DNA of 64,000 nucleotides, taken from assembly GCA_019421365.1 (NCBI GenBank), contig JAHZFJ010000008.1, forward strand, positions 1 through 64,000. Direction: 5' to 3'. This document shows positions 54,462 to 63,500 of the stretch, in pieces (positions within the stretch are counted from its first letter, which is position 1; each line of letters starts with the position of its first letter). Under the pieces are notes generated by a model. The model did not search any database, was not told the origin of the DNA, and saw only the letters and a list, made by a program, of their open reading frames with translations. A program made the position numbers and the translations under genes. Source of the stretch: Lachnospiraceae bacterium. Its GTDB lineage: Bacteria > Bacillota > Clostridia > Lachnospirales > Lachnospiraceae.

Positions 54462-56396
54462 TTGGTGAAAAAAGTGAAAGATTATAAAGTTACAACTGCT
54501 AAAAGTGCAGGTTTTTGTTTTGGAGTAAAACGAGCAGTTGATACAGTGTATCAACATATTGACAAACAAGATACGGTCTACACGTATGGACCGATTATTC
54601 ATAATGAAGAAGTAGTGAATGATCTTGACAAAAAAGGTGTTAAAGTAATTAATACCATGGAAGAATTAAATGATACGACGAAGGGAACAATAATAATTAG
54701 ATCGCACGGAGTATCAAAAGAAGTACAAGAAGAGATTGAAAAATCAAATCTTACAGTAGTGGATGCAACATGTCCTTTCGTGAAGAAGATTCATCGCGTT
54801 GTAGCAAAGGAGTCGGAAGCTGGAAGACATATTGTAATTATTGGAAGTCCTGACCATCCGGAAGTAATTGGAATACTCGGTTGGTCCAAGGTGCCAGTTA
54901 CAGTGATAGAAAGTATAGAAGATGCGAACAATTTTTGCCTTGAAAAAGAAAAAAAGTTATGCATTGTTGCCCAAACGACATTTAGTTACAAGAAATTTAA
55001 AGATTTAGTTGAAATTATTTCGAAAAAGGGTTATGATATACTTGTTTTAAATACTATTTGCAACGCCACTGAAGAACGTCAAACAGAGGCACGTGAATTA
55101 GCTTCACAGTCCGATGCTATGATTGTTATTGGTGGAAAGAATAGTTCTAACACTCAGAAGTTATATGAAATATGCAAAGATGAATGTGAAGATACTTACT
55201 ATATACAGACACTCAGTGACCTGGATTTAAATCAAATTAAATCTTTTCGTAGCGTAGGTATTACCGCAGGGGCTTCAACCCCAAACAATATTATTAAGGA
55301 GGTTCATACGACTATGTCAGAAATGAGTTTTGAACAATTATTAGAGGAGTCATTAGTAACAATACACAACGGAGAGGTTGTAGAAGGATCAGTTATCGAT
55401 GTTAAAGAAGATGAAATCATCTTAAATATAGGTTACAAAGCAGACGGTATTATTACAAGAAGCGAATACACTAACACTCCTAATGTAGATTTAACAACAG
55501 TAGTATCTGTTGGAGATACTATGCAAGCTAAAGTTCTTAAAGTAAACGATGGTGAAGGACAAGTTCTTTTAACATATAAGAGATTAGCAGCAGAAAAAGG
55601 TAATAAGAGATTAGAAGAAGCTTTCAATAACCAAGAAGTTTTAACTGCAAAAGTTGCTGCTGTTTTAGATGGTGGTTTAAGCGTTGTTATTGATGAAGCA
55701 AGAATCTTTATCCCAGCTAGTTTAGTATCTGATTCTTATGAAAAGAATTTAGAAAAATATGCTGGACAAGAAATCGAATTCGTAATTAGCGAATTCAACC
55801 CAAGAAGAAGAAGAATTATTGGTGATCGTAAACAACTTCTTGTTGCTAAGAAGAAAGAATTACAAAAAGAATTATTTGAAAAAATCAGCGTTGGTATGAC
55901 TGTAGAAGGTACAGTTAAGAACGTTACAGATTTCGGTGCATTCATCGATTTAGGTGGTGCTGATGGTCTTCTTCATATCTCAGAAATGTCTTGGGGACGT
56001 GTAGAAAATCCTAAGAAAGTATTTAAAGTTGGCGATACAGTAAAAGTATTAATTAAAGAAATCGATGGAGAAAAAATTGCGCTTAGCTTAAAATTCGATA
56101 ACACAAATCCATGGATTAGTGCTGCTGAAAAATATGCTGTAGGTGCTGAAGTAACTGGTAAAGTTGCTCGTATGACTGACTTCGGTGCATTCGTAGAATT
56201 AGAAGCTGGAGTAGATGCATTACTTCATGTTTCTCAAATCTCTAAAGAACATGTTGAAAAACCAGCTGATGTATTAAAAGTTGGACAAGAAATCAAAGCA
56301 AAAGTTGTTGATTTCAACCATGATGATAAAAAAATCAGTTTAAGTATGAAAGCTTTAGAAGCAGATACTGAACAAGAAGAAAGTGTTGAAGAATAA
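54462..56396 (+). CDS. ispH-rpsA: IspH fused to ribosomal protein S1
   Basis: A 644-residue fusion. Residues 1-283 are IspH (HMBPP reductase, last step of the MEP isoprenoid pathway) with the three Fe-S cysteines in AGFCFGVKRAV, VVDATCPFVKKI and LNTICNATEERQTEA. Residues about 295-640 hold four S1 RNA-binding repeats, e.g. VEGTVKNVTDFGAFIDLGG and VTGKVARMTDFGAFVELEAG. This fusion is known from Clostridia. Several possible starts (TTG 54462, GTG 54465, GTG 54474) have weak sites; AAAGG at 54442 is rather far. A strong AAGGAGG with ATG at 55314 lies exactly at the junction and could start free S1. Confidence 0.93.
   Translation: MVKKVKDYKVTTAKSAGFCFGVKRAVDTVYQHIDKQDTVYTYGPIIHNEEVVNDLDKKGVKVINTMEELNDTTKGTIIIRSHGVSKEVQEEIEKSNLTVVDATCPFVKKIHRVVAKESEAGRHIVIIGSPDHPEVIGILGWSKVPVTVIESIEDANNFCLEKEKKLCIVAQTTFSYKKFKDLVEIISKKGYDILVLNTICNATEERQTEARELASQSDAMIVIGGKNSSNTQKLYEICKDECEDTYYIQTLSDLDLNQIKSFRSVGITAGASTPNNIIKEVHTTMSEMSFEQLLEESLVTIHNGEVVEGSVIDVKEDEIILNIGYKADGIITRSEYTNTPNVDLTTVVSVGDTMQAKVLKVNDGEGQVLLTYKRLAAEKGNKRLEEAFNNQEVLTAKVAAVLDGGLSVVIDEARIFIPASLVSDSYEKNLEKYAGQEIEFVISEFNPRRRRIIGDRKQLLVAKKKELQKELFEKISVGMTVEGTVKNVTDFGAFIDLGGADGLLHISEMSWGRVENPKKVFKVGDTVKVLIKEIDGEKIALSLKFDNTNPWISAAEKYAVGAEVTGKVARMTDFGAFVELEAGVDALLHVSQISKEHVEKPADVLKVGQEIKAKVVDFNHDDKKISLSMKALEADTEQEESVEE
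55296..55316 (+). promoter_or_regulatory. Internal ribosome binding site at the IspH/S1 junction
   Basis: AAGGAGG (55296-55302) is followed 11 bases later by an in-frame ATG (55314) that begins MSEMSFEQLLEES. This would give a 360-residue S1-only protein. Confidence 0.5.
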
Positions 56397-56487
56397 TTCA
56401 ACAATGCGAATTTCCGTTTAACAGTATTCAAATGATTGACTTTTTAATTTGTTAAATAAAGTACCGTAATGGTAGTTTAGGCTAAAG

Positions 56488-56520
56488 CATTACAGAATGG
56501 AGATATTCTATTCTGTAATG
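56488..56520 (+). terminator. Hairpin downstream of ispH-rpsA
   Basis: CATTACAGAAT (56488-56498) pairs perfectly with 56510-56520 around an 11-nt loop. A T-rich stretch comes only 22 bases later (CTTTTTTAAT), so termination here is likely but not textbook. Confidence 0.5.
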
Positions 56521-56628
56521 TCTAACATACAAATTAATAAGTCTTTTTTAATATATAGATGAGTTCCGTTAGGGCATTCGCACTCAGTAAGATTGCAGCA
56601 AGTAATAAATGAAAGGTGAGTGTGGAAA

Positions 56629-57408
56629 TTGGTTGATAGTTATGAAGTGTTTAAAAATCAGATTTTAAAGTTAACTACGATTGACTTGAACTCATATAAA
56701 GAACGACAGATGAAACGTAGAATTGATGCGTTAATTACGAAACATAATATAGATTCTTATAATACATATGTTAATGCAATAAAGAATGATAAAGTATTAT
56801 ATGATGAATTTGTAACATATTTAACAATCAATGTTTCTGAATTCTATCGAAATCCAGAACAATGGAAAATATTGGAGAAAGAGGTTTATCCATACCTAAC
56901 GAATCAGTTCGGAAAGAAGTTGAAGATTTGGAGTGCAGCTTGCTCCACAGGGGATGAGCCATATTCGCTTGTAATGCTACTATCAAAGTTCTTACCATTA
57001 AGTCAAATTAAGATCATTGCGACTGATATAGATAAACAAATACTTGAAAAGGCTCAATGTGGCTTGTATAGTGATAAGAGTCTGAAAGGCTTGCCTCAGG
57101 AGTTTATCACAAAATATTTCACTAAAATAAATGATAAGTCTTATAAAATAAATGATGAGATTAAACGCTGTGTTGAATTTAGAAAGCACGACTTATTAAA
57201 GGATACTTATCCTGACTCCTGTGACTTAATTGTATGTCGTAATGTTTTAATTTATTTTACAGAAGATGCAAAGGTAGAAATCTACAAGAAGTTTAATAAT
57301 GCATTAAAGAGAGATGGGATATTGTTTGTAGGTAGTACAGAACAGATTATTCAGCCACAGACGTTAGGATTTACCTCTCACAAATCGTTCTTCTATAAGA
57401 AGATATAG
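56629..57408 (+). CDS. cheR: CheR-type protein-glutamate methyltransferase
   Basis: About 259 residues. The N-terminal CheR_N domain (SYKERQMKRRIDALITKHNI) and the SAM-binding methyltransferase domain are complete: VSEFYRNPEQWKILE, KIWSAACSTGDEPYSLVML, KIIATDIDKQILEKAQ, CDLIVCRNVLIYFTEDAKV and DGILFVGSTEQI. It methylates glutamates of chemoreceptors. No other chemotaxis gene is adjacent, so it may act on a distant receptor set. The start is either GTG 56620, which touches the AAAGGTGA, or TTG 56629 with better spacing; I use the latter. A strong terminator follows. Confidence 0.9.
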   Translation: MVDSYEVFKNQILKLTTIDLNSYKERQMKRRIDALITKHNIDSYNTYVNAIKNDKVLYDEFVTYLTINVSEFYRNPEQWKILEKEVYPYLTNQFGKKLKIWSAACSTGDEPYSLVMLLSKFLPLSQIKIIATDIDKQILEKAQCGLYSDKSLKGLPQEFITKYFTKINDKSYKINDEIKRCVEFRKHDLLKDTYPDSCDLIVCRNVLIYFTEDAKVEIYKKFNNALKRDGILFVGSTEQIIQPQTLGFTSHKSFFYKKI

Positions 57409-57454
57409 TACATAAATAAAGACAACTTTTAAGTAAGTTGTCTTTATTTATGTA
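57409..57454. terminator. Bidirectional intrinsic terminator
   Basis: A perfect 20-bp stem (57409-57428 with 57435-57454), loop TTAAGT. It overlaps the last base region of cheR's stop and carries T-rich and A-rich arms. Confidence 0.85.
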
Positions 57455-57490
57455 CCTGAGGATACTAAAACATTATTGCGATAATTGTTA

Positions 57491-57519
57491 TTGACAAAAT
57501 ATATTGTATAAGGTAACAT
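57491..57519 (+). promoter_or_regulatory. Sigma-A promoter of the TtcA-like gene
   Basis: TTGACA (57491-57496), 17-base spacer, TAACAT (57514-57519). The leader is about 90 nt. Confidence 0.65.
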
Positions 57520-57610
57520 AAAAAAGCTGTGAAGAACTTCAAAAGGTTTTTGCGTACAGGAGTTCAATAGTGTTGTTTTATACATTGGTTAATCAGACTG
57601 GAGAGCTAGA

Positions 57611-58360
57611 ATGGGATGTTGTAAAGAGATTGAAAGAACCATTATTACGACATATCGAAAATCAATATGGAGAAAGTTTATTGAAGCGATTGAAGAATAT
57701 GACTTAATTCATGAAGGTGATCAGATTGCAGTTTGTATCACAGGTGATAAAGATTCTTTATTGCTTGCAAAATGTATGCAGGAATTTAAGAAACATGGAA
57801 ATATTAATATGGAGCTTGTATTTTTTATACCTGCTTTGGGATATAATAAGCATACCTGTCTTGAAATAATTGACTATGCAAAAACCATCGGAATTCCTGT
57901 TGAAATGACGGACCACGTTAAAAGGCTTGGTTGTAATAAGGTTGCATTGTGTCATCACTTTAATAATGTAATTGAAACCATATTAATGGGTATGCTATAT
58001 AATGGACATGTTGGGACGATGATGCCAAAACTACACAACCAGAATTATGAAGGATTGGAAGTAATCAGACCATTGTATCTGGTAAAAGAAGAAGCTATAC
58101 TAAGATGGTCTGAACGTAATGAACTGGAATTCTTTCCGTGTGAGTACGCATTTTCGGAGGACTTACAACATATTGAAGATGATAACATTCGTATTAAGCG
58201 AGCAAATGTAAAAGAATTAATTAAGCGTCTACGTCTAATTAACCCAAACATTGATATGAATATATTCAAAAGTATGTATAATGTTAATCTAGACACAATG
58301 ATCTCTTACGAAAAAGAGGGATTTACTCATCATTTTCTTGATAACTACGATTCGAATTAA
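57611..58360 (+). CDS. Degenerate TtcA-family (PP-loop) protein
   Basis: A 249-residue relative of the tRNA 2-thiocytidine synthase TtcA family. Clear family sequence is present: KVALCHHFNNVIETILMGML, TMMPKLHNQNYEGLEVIRPL, and the C-terminal IDMNIFKSMYNVNLDTMISY with HHFLDNYD. Key parts are altered: the PP-loop reads CITGDKDSLLL where SGGKDS is expected; the family HFDD is HFNN; and the segment that normally carries the CxxC Fe-S cysteines (YLCARMRRG-like) is missing, since GIPVEMTDHV joins directly to KRLGCNKVAL, a loss of about 40 residues. It is likely inactive or has a new role. It has a promoter and an intact frame. A weak start site (GGAGAG) precedes the ATG. Confidence 0.7.
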   Translation: MGCCKEIERTIITTYRKSIWRKFIEAIEEYDLIHEGDQIAVCITGDKDSLLLAKCMQEFKKHGNINMELVFFIPALGYNKHTCLEIIDYAKTIGIPVEMTDHVKRLGCNKVALCHHFNNVIETILMGMLYNGHVGTMMPKLHNQNYEGLEVIRPLYLVKEEAILRWSERNELEFFPCEYAFSEDLQHIEDDNIRIKRANVKELIKRLRLINPNIDMNIFKSMYNVNLDTMISYEKEGFTHHFLDNYDSN

Positions 58361-58409
58361 AATTTAGTTGTTTTTGCTGATAAGACTGCAAATTTAATAA
58401 ATTTTTTTA

Positions 58410-58438
58410 TTGATTTATAGTATCTTTTCTAGTATATT
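58410..58438 (+). promoter_or_regulatory. Sigma-A promoter of the plsX operon
   Basis: TTGATT (58410-58415), 17-base spacer, TATATT (58433-58438). TAGTAT occurs twice around the -10 box (58418 and 58431) and an AGTATC/GATACT dyad spans it, so a lipid-responsive repressor such as FapR could bind, but the match to its known site is not good. Confidence 0.7.
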
Positions 58439-58468
58439 ATGTATAGATACTGACAGGGAGGAATTTAA

Positions 58469-59470
58469 ATGCAAAACATAATTAGAGTTGCAGTTGACGC
58501 AATGGGCGGTGATAATGCACCTGGTCAGATTGTTAAAGGCGCAGTTGAAGCAGTTAATGAGAGAAATGACATAAAAGTTTTTTTAGTTGGAAGAGAAGAT
58601 ATCGTTAACTCAGAACTACAGCAATATACTTATAACAAAGATCAGATTGAAGTAGTTCATGCAAGTGATATCATTACAAACGATGAAGCACCGGTAATGG
58701 CTATTCGTCGAAAAAAAGATTCTTCCATCGTAGTAGCTATGAAATTAGTTAAAAATGGTGATGCGGACGCATTTATTTCAGCTGGTAGTACAGGAGCAAT
58801 TCTTGTAGGCGGACAACTAATTGTAGGAAGAATTAAAGGTGTTGATCGTCCACCACTAGCACCATTAATACCAACAATGAAGGGAGTCTCTTTACTTGTT
58901 GATTGTGGAGCGAATGTTGATGCAAGGTCGTCTCATCTAGTACAATTTGCTAAGATGGGTTCTTTGTACATGGAACATATTGTGGGTATTAAGAATCCTA
59001 AAGTTGCCATTGTTAATATTGGTGCAGAAGAAGAAAAGGGAAATATGCTTGTTAAAGAGACTTATCCGCTGCTCAAAAACTGTGAAGATATTAACTTTAT
59101 AGGAAGTATTGAAGCGAGAGATATCCCATATGGTACTGCAGATGTAATTGTCTGTGAAGCCTTTGTGGGTAACGTAATACTTAAGCTGTATGAAGGGTTA
59201 AGTTCTGCTTTAGTTGGAACGATCAAGAAAGGTTTGATGAGTACAACAAAAAGTAAGATAGGAGCTGCTCTTTGTAAAGGTGAACTTAAGAAGACGCTGA
59301 AAGATTTTGATGCATCAAAATTCGGTGGTGCACCAATGTTAGGTCTTAACGGCCTTGTAGTGAAGACTCATGGTAGCTCAAAGAACACAGAAATTAAGAA
59401 TGCAATTATTCAATGTGTTTCTTTCAGTGAGCAGAACATAAATGAGAAAATTAGGGAAAATATTATTTAG
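58469..59470 (+). CDS. plsX: Phosphate acyltransferase PlsX
   Basis: A 333-residue enzyme that makes acyl-phosphate from acyl-ACP for phospholipid synthesis. Family landmarks: VAVDAMGGDNAPGQIVKGAV near the N-terminus, ISAGSTGAILVGG, PPLAPLIPTMKG, LLVDCGANVDARSSHLVQFA, and SKFGGAPMLGLNGLVVKTHGSS. AGGGAGG precedes the ATG. First gene of plsX-acpP, next to rnc and smc, the usual Firmicute order. Confidence 0.96.
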   Translation: MQNIIRVAVDAMGGDNAPGQIVKGAVEAVNERNDIKVFLVGREDIVNSELQQYTYNKDQIEVVHASDIITNDEAPVMAIRRKKDSSIVVAMKLVKNGDADAFISAGSTGAILVGGQLIVGRIKGVDRPPLAPLIPTMKGVSLLVDCGANVDARSSHLVQFAKMGSLYMEHIVGIKNPKVAIVNIGAEEEKGNMLVKETYPLLKNCEDINFIGSIEARDIPYGTADVIVCEAFVGNVILKLYEGLSSALVGTIKKGLMSTTKSKIGAALCKGELKKTLKDFDASKFGGAPMLGLNGLVVKTHGSSKNTEIKNAIIQCVSFSEQNINEKIRENII

Positions 59471-59512
59471 TACAAATAGCGTATTTAAGCAAGTATAAGA
59501 AAGGTGATAATA

Positions 59513-59743
59513 ATGGAATTTGAAAAGTTACAAAAAATTATTAGTGAAGTATTAAATGTGGATGCAGATGAGATTACAATGGAAACTACATTTGTAGATG
59601 ATTTAGGAGCTGACTCTTTGGATATTTTCCAAATTATCATGGGAATTGAGGAAGAATTCGATATAGAAATCGCTAATGAAGCGGCAGAAGATATTGTTGC
59701 AGTAAGTGATGCTGTTGAACAAATCAAGAATGCACTTAACTAA
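59513..59743 (+). CDS. acpP: Acyl carrier protein
   Basis: A 76-residue four-helix carrier of fatty-acid synthesis. The 4'-phosphopantetheine Ser is in [20 protein letters not shown] (DSL motif). It is very acidic, as expected. AAAGGTGA precedes the ATG at 59513; the in-frame GTG at 59504 overlaps this site. A terminator follows, so rnc probably has some separate expression. Confidence 0.95.
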   Translation: MEFEKLQKIISEVLNVDADEITMETTFVDDLGADSLDIFQIIMGIEEEFDIEIANEAAEDIVAVSDAVEQIKNALN

Positions 59744-59758
59744 TATCTGTGTAAGTCC

Positions 59759-59800
59759 ACGGCGCCAACTTGAACGGGGTTTAAATTGGCGCCGTTTGTT
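59759..59800 (+). terminator. Terminator after acpP
   Basis: ACGGCGCCAA (59759-59768) pairs perfectly with TTGGCGCCGT (59786-59795), then TTGTTTG. The stem is unusually G/C-rich for this region. Confidence 0.8.
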
Positions 59801-59841
59801 TGTTATATAATTTAAAAACTAAGTAAAGGTTATGGTAGATT

Positions 59842-60546
59842 ATGAAAATTAATGAGTTATTAAATGAATTTGAAGAGATAATAGGATATCAATATAATGA
59901 TATTAAACTACTTCGTCAAGCTCTTACACATAGTTCATTTGCCAATGAAAAAAGATTAGATAAATTAGCAAATAATGAACGATTAGAGTTCCTTGGTGAT
60001 GCTGTACTTGAACTTGTTACAAGTGAGTTCCTTTATAAGAATAATAGTAAGATGCATGAAGGTGATTTAACCAAGTTACGTGCAAGTATAGTATGTGAGC
60101 AGACACTATCATTATGTGCCAATGATATCAATCTTGGACAGTATATCCAACTTGGTAAAGGCGAAGCTTCAACTGGTGGTAGAGATCGAGCGTCTATTTT
60201 ATCTGATGCAATGGAAGCTATAATTGGATCAATATATCTAGATGGTGGTTTTACTAGTGCAAAAGAGTTTATTGATAAATTTATTTTATCAGATGTTGAG
60301 AATAAGCAACTCTTTTTCGATAGCAAGACTATCTTACAAGAAATTGTACAGAGTGAATACAAAGATCCTTTAACGTATGAACTAATTGCAGAAGAAGGTC
60401 CTGACCATAATAAAAAGTTCACAGTGAAAGCGCTTATAGGAGAAAAAGAATTGGAAGTTGGTGTTGGAAGAACGAAGAAAGCAGCAGAACAACAAGCTGC
60501 ATATCGTTCTATACTAGCGTTAAGAAAAAAAATTAAGAGAAACTAG
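59842..60546 (+). CDS. rnc: Ribonuclease III
   Basis: A 234-residue dsRNA endonuclease that processes rRNA precursors and other structured RNAs. The catalytic domain has the signature NERLEFLGDAVLELVTSEFLY (about residues 45-65) with the Mg2+-binding acids, and DAMEAIIGSIYLDGG. The C-terminal dsRNA-binding domain (about 155-225) has SEYKDPLTYELIAEEGPDHNKKFTV and KKAAEQQAAYRSI. smc starts 24 bases downstream, the common rnc-smc pair. Confidence 0.97.
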   Translation: MKINELLNEFEEIIGYQYNDIKLLRQALTHSSFANEKRLDKLANNERLEFLGDAVLELVTSEFLYKNNSKMHEGDLTKLRASIVCEQTLSLCANDINLGQYIQLGKGEASTGGRDRASILSDAMEAIIGSIYLDGGFTSAKEFIDKFILSDVENKQLFFDSKTILQEIVQSEYKDPLTYELIAEEGPDHNKKFTVKALIGEKELEVGVGRTKKAAEQQAAYRSILALRKKIKRN

Positions 60547-60570
60547 AGATGTGGGTGGTGAAGCAATTTC

Positions 60571-63500
60571 ATGTATTTAAAGAGTTTGGAGATACAGGGA
60601 TTCAAATCCTTTGCTAATAAATTAGTGTTTGAATTCAAAGGTGGTATTACAGGTATTGTTGGACCTAATGGTAGTGGTAAGAGTAATGTAGCAGACGCGG
60701 TACGTTGGGTTCTAGGTGAACAAAGTGCAAAGCAACTTCGTGGTGCAAAGATGGAGGATATTATCTTCTCTGGTACACAAACAAGAAAACCATTAGGTTT
60801 TGCATACGTTGCAATTACACTAGATAATTCCGATCACCAATTGCCAATTGATTACGATGAAGTTAAGGTTGCAAGACGTGTATATCGTTCTGGAGAAAGC
60901 GAGTATCTAATTAATGGTACGCAATGTCGTTTGAAAGATGTACAAGAACTGTTCCTCGACACAGGTATCGGTAAAGAAGGGTATTCTATTATCGGACAGG
61001 GACAGATTGATAAGATATTAAGTGGGAAGCCTGAAGAACGAAGAGAACTGTTCGATGAAGCGGCTGGTATAGTCAAATTTAAGAAGAGAAAAGCTACGGC
61101 AGAGAAGAATCTGGAAGAAGAAAAACAGAATCTGTGCCGTATTAATGATATCTTGGCTGAAATTGAGAAACAAGTTGAGCCGTTAGAGAAACAAGCTGTA
61201 GTAGCAAAAGAATACCTTAAGTATCGTGAAGAACTAAAAGTATTAGATGTTAATATGTTCTTAATTGAATATGAGAGAATTCTAGAAGAGCAAAAGAATA
61301 TTGACGAAAAGTTGCAAATTGCAACGGGGGATTTGGAGCGTTCGAAGAATTCCTTTGATCAAACGAAAGAAGAATATGAGAAGTTAGAGGCTCAGATTGA
61401 AAAATTCGATTCTGCTTTAGACGAGAAGAAGATGGATCTTAATAATTATCGTCTACATAAAGAAAAGTTAGAAGGCGACATAAAGGTATATAAGGAACAG
61501 ATTACTGCTTCTGAGCAAAATAGAGAACATTATCAGGAACGTATTGATGCTGTAAATAGAGAGTTAGAAGATAAAGATACGCAATTAAAAACTTACTACG
61601 AGCAGAAAAGTTCTTTGGATGGAAAGATTGATTCATTTGATGATGTTCAAAATGAAATGAATACAGAGTTAGAGAATGTTTTATCGGAAATTGCGTCTAT
61701 AACCAAGTCAATGGATGAGTGTAATTCCATGGTATATCATTACATGGAAGAGAATTCGAATCGAAAAGCTGAGATTCAAAAGTATGAGACAATACTTGAA
61801 CAAAGTAGTATTGGTAAGGCTACTTTGAACCAGCGATTATTAAAGAATAAAAGTAATGAATCACTTCTACAGATAGATTGGAATGAAAAGCAGGAATTAT
61901 CACAAAGTATAGTTGCAAATATTCAAGAGCTTCAAGAGAAAAATGCTGATGTAGAGAATAAACTCCGTGAATTACAGAATAATATTAAGGAAAAAGAAAA
62001 TGCATACCGAGATCTTCAACAGAAATATCACCAAGAAAAATCTCGTATGGAATCCTTAAAGAATATGACGGAACGCTACGAAGGGTATGGTAACAGTATT
62101 CGTAAGATTATGGAGTTAAAGCAGTCAAACCCAGGTATTGAGGGTGTAGTTGCGGATATAATCAAGGTTAAGAAAGAATACGAGACAGCAGTTGAAATTG
62201 CTCTTGGAGGTAGTATCCAGAATATCGTTACAGATAATGAAACCACAGCGAAGAGTCTGATTGAGTATTTAAAGAAGAATAAGTTTGGTAGGGCAACCTT
62301 TTTACCACTTACGTCTGTTAGTAGTAGAGGTGGATTCAAAGATAACAATGTGCTTAAAGAGCAAGGGGTTATCGGTTTAGCCAATTCGCTTGTTGAGCAT
62401 GATAAGAAGTACGATGGTTTAGTAGAATATCTATTAGGAAGAATTGTTGTTGTAGATACAATTAATAACGCTATTGCTTTAGCGAAAAGATATAATTATT
62501 CCCTTCGTATCGTTACAGTAGAAGGTGAGTTACTTAGTCCAGGTGGTTCTATGTCTGGTGGTTCTTATAAGAACAATAGTAATCTATTAAGTAGACGTAG
62601 AGAAATCGAAGAGATAGAATCAAAAGTAACAGCTATATCAGATCAAATGAAAGATAATGCTACATGCGTAGAAGATTATAAGAAAGAAAGAGAAATTAAT
62701 CGTAATACGTATGAATCCAATAAAGCGAAATTACAAGAGCTTTCACTTTCACAGAATACTGTTAAATTGCAGATGCAACAAATTGAAAGTAAGAAACAAG
62801 AAATCCGTGCTCTTTATGATGAGATACAAAAGGAAAGTATCGAAATTGATAATCAAACATCGGAATTAAAGAATGCTGTAGAACAGTTACGAGAAATCCA
62901 AGAAGATAATCAATTAAAGAGCAAAGAAGCAGAAGCTATGATGGCTGAATATGCAAAACAGTTAGAAGAGAAGAAGCTATTAGAAAAAGCTTGTAATGAC
63001 AAAGTAGCTTCGTTAAAATTAGAGTGTTCTTCGTTAGAACAGCAAAATCAATATGTTGTAGAGAATATTAAGCGTGTTAAAGTTGAGATTGATAAACTTA
63101 AGGACGAGTTACAAGAAATTCAATCTAAATTAACACAAGCTAAGCAGCACATGGATTCAAGAGTGGAACTAACCAATAACACAAAGAGTCAACTTGAAAA
63201 TGATGAAAAGTTAATTGAATCATTAACAAAAGACTTAGAAGAAATGGTTGCAAAGAAAGAGAAGTTATCAAGAGACCATAAGGCCTTTCTTGCTAAGAGA
63301 GAAGACTTGTCTAATATGGTAAATGAATTAGATAAAGAAAGTTATCGTCTAACTGGACAAAGAGAAAAATTAATGGAACAGTTAGATACTCAAGTAAACT
63401 ACATGTGGCAAGAATATGAATTGACATATAGTTTAGCACTAGCTAAGAAAAATGAGGAATACGACAACATTCCTCAGATGAAGAAGATGATTCAGAGCCT

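Noticed and set aside
54462..56396. Assembly artefact joining ispH and rpsA
   Set aside because: The fusion is in frame and is a known arrangement in Clostridia.
60033..60422. Minus-strand open frame inside rnc
   Set aside because: Antisense shadow of RNase III with no start signal.
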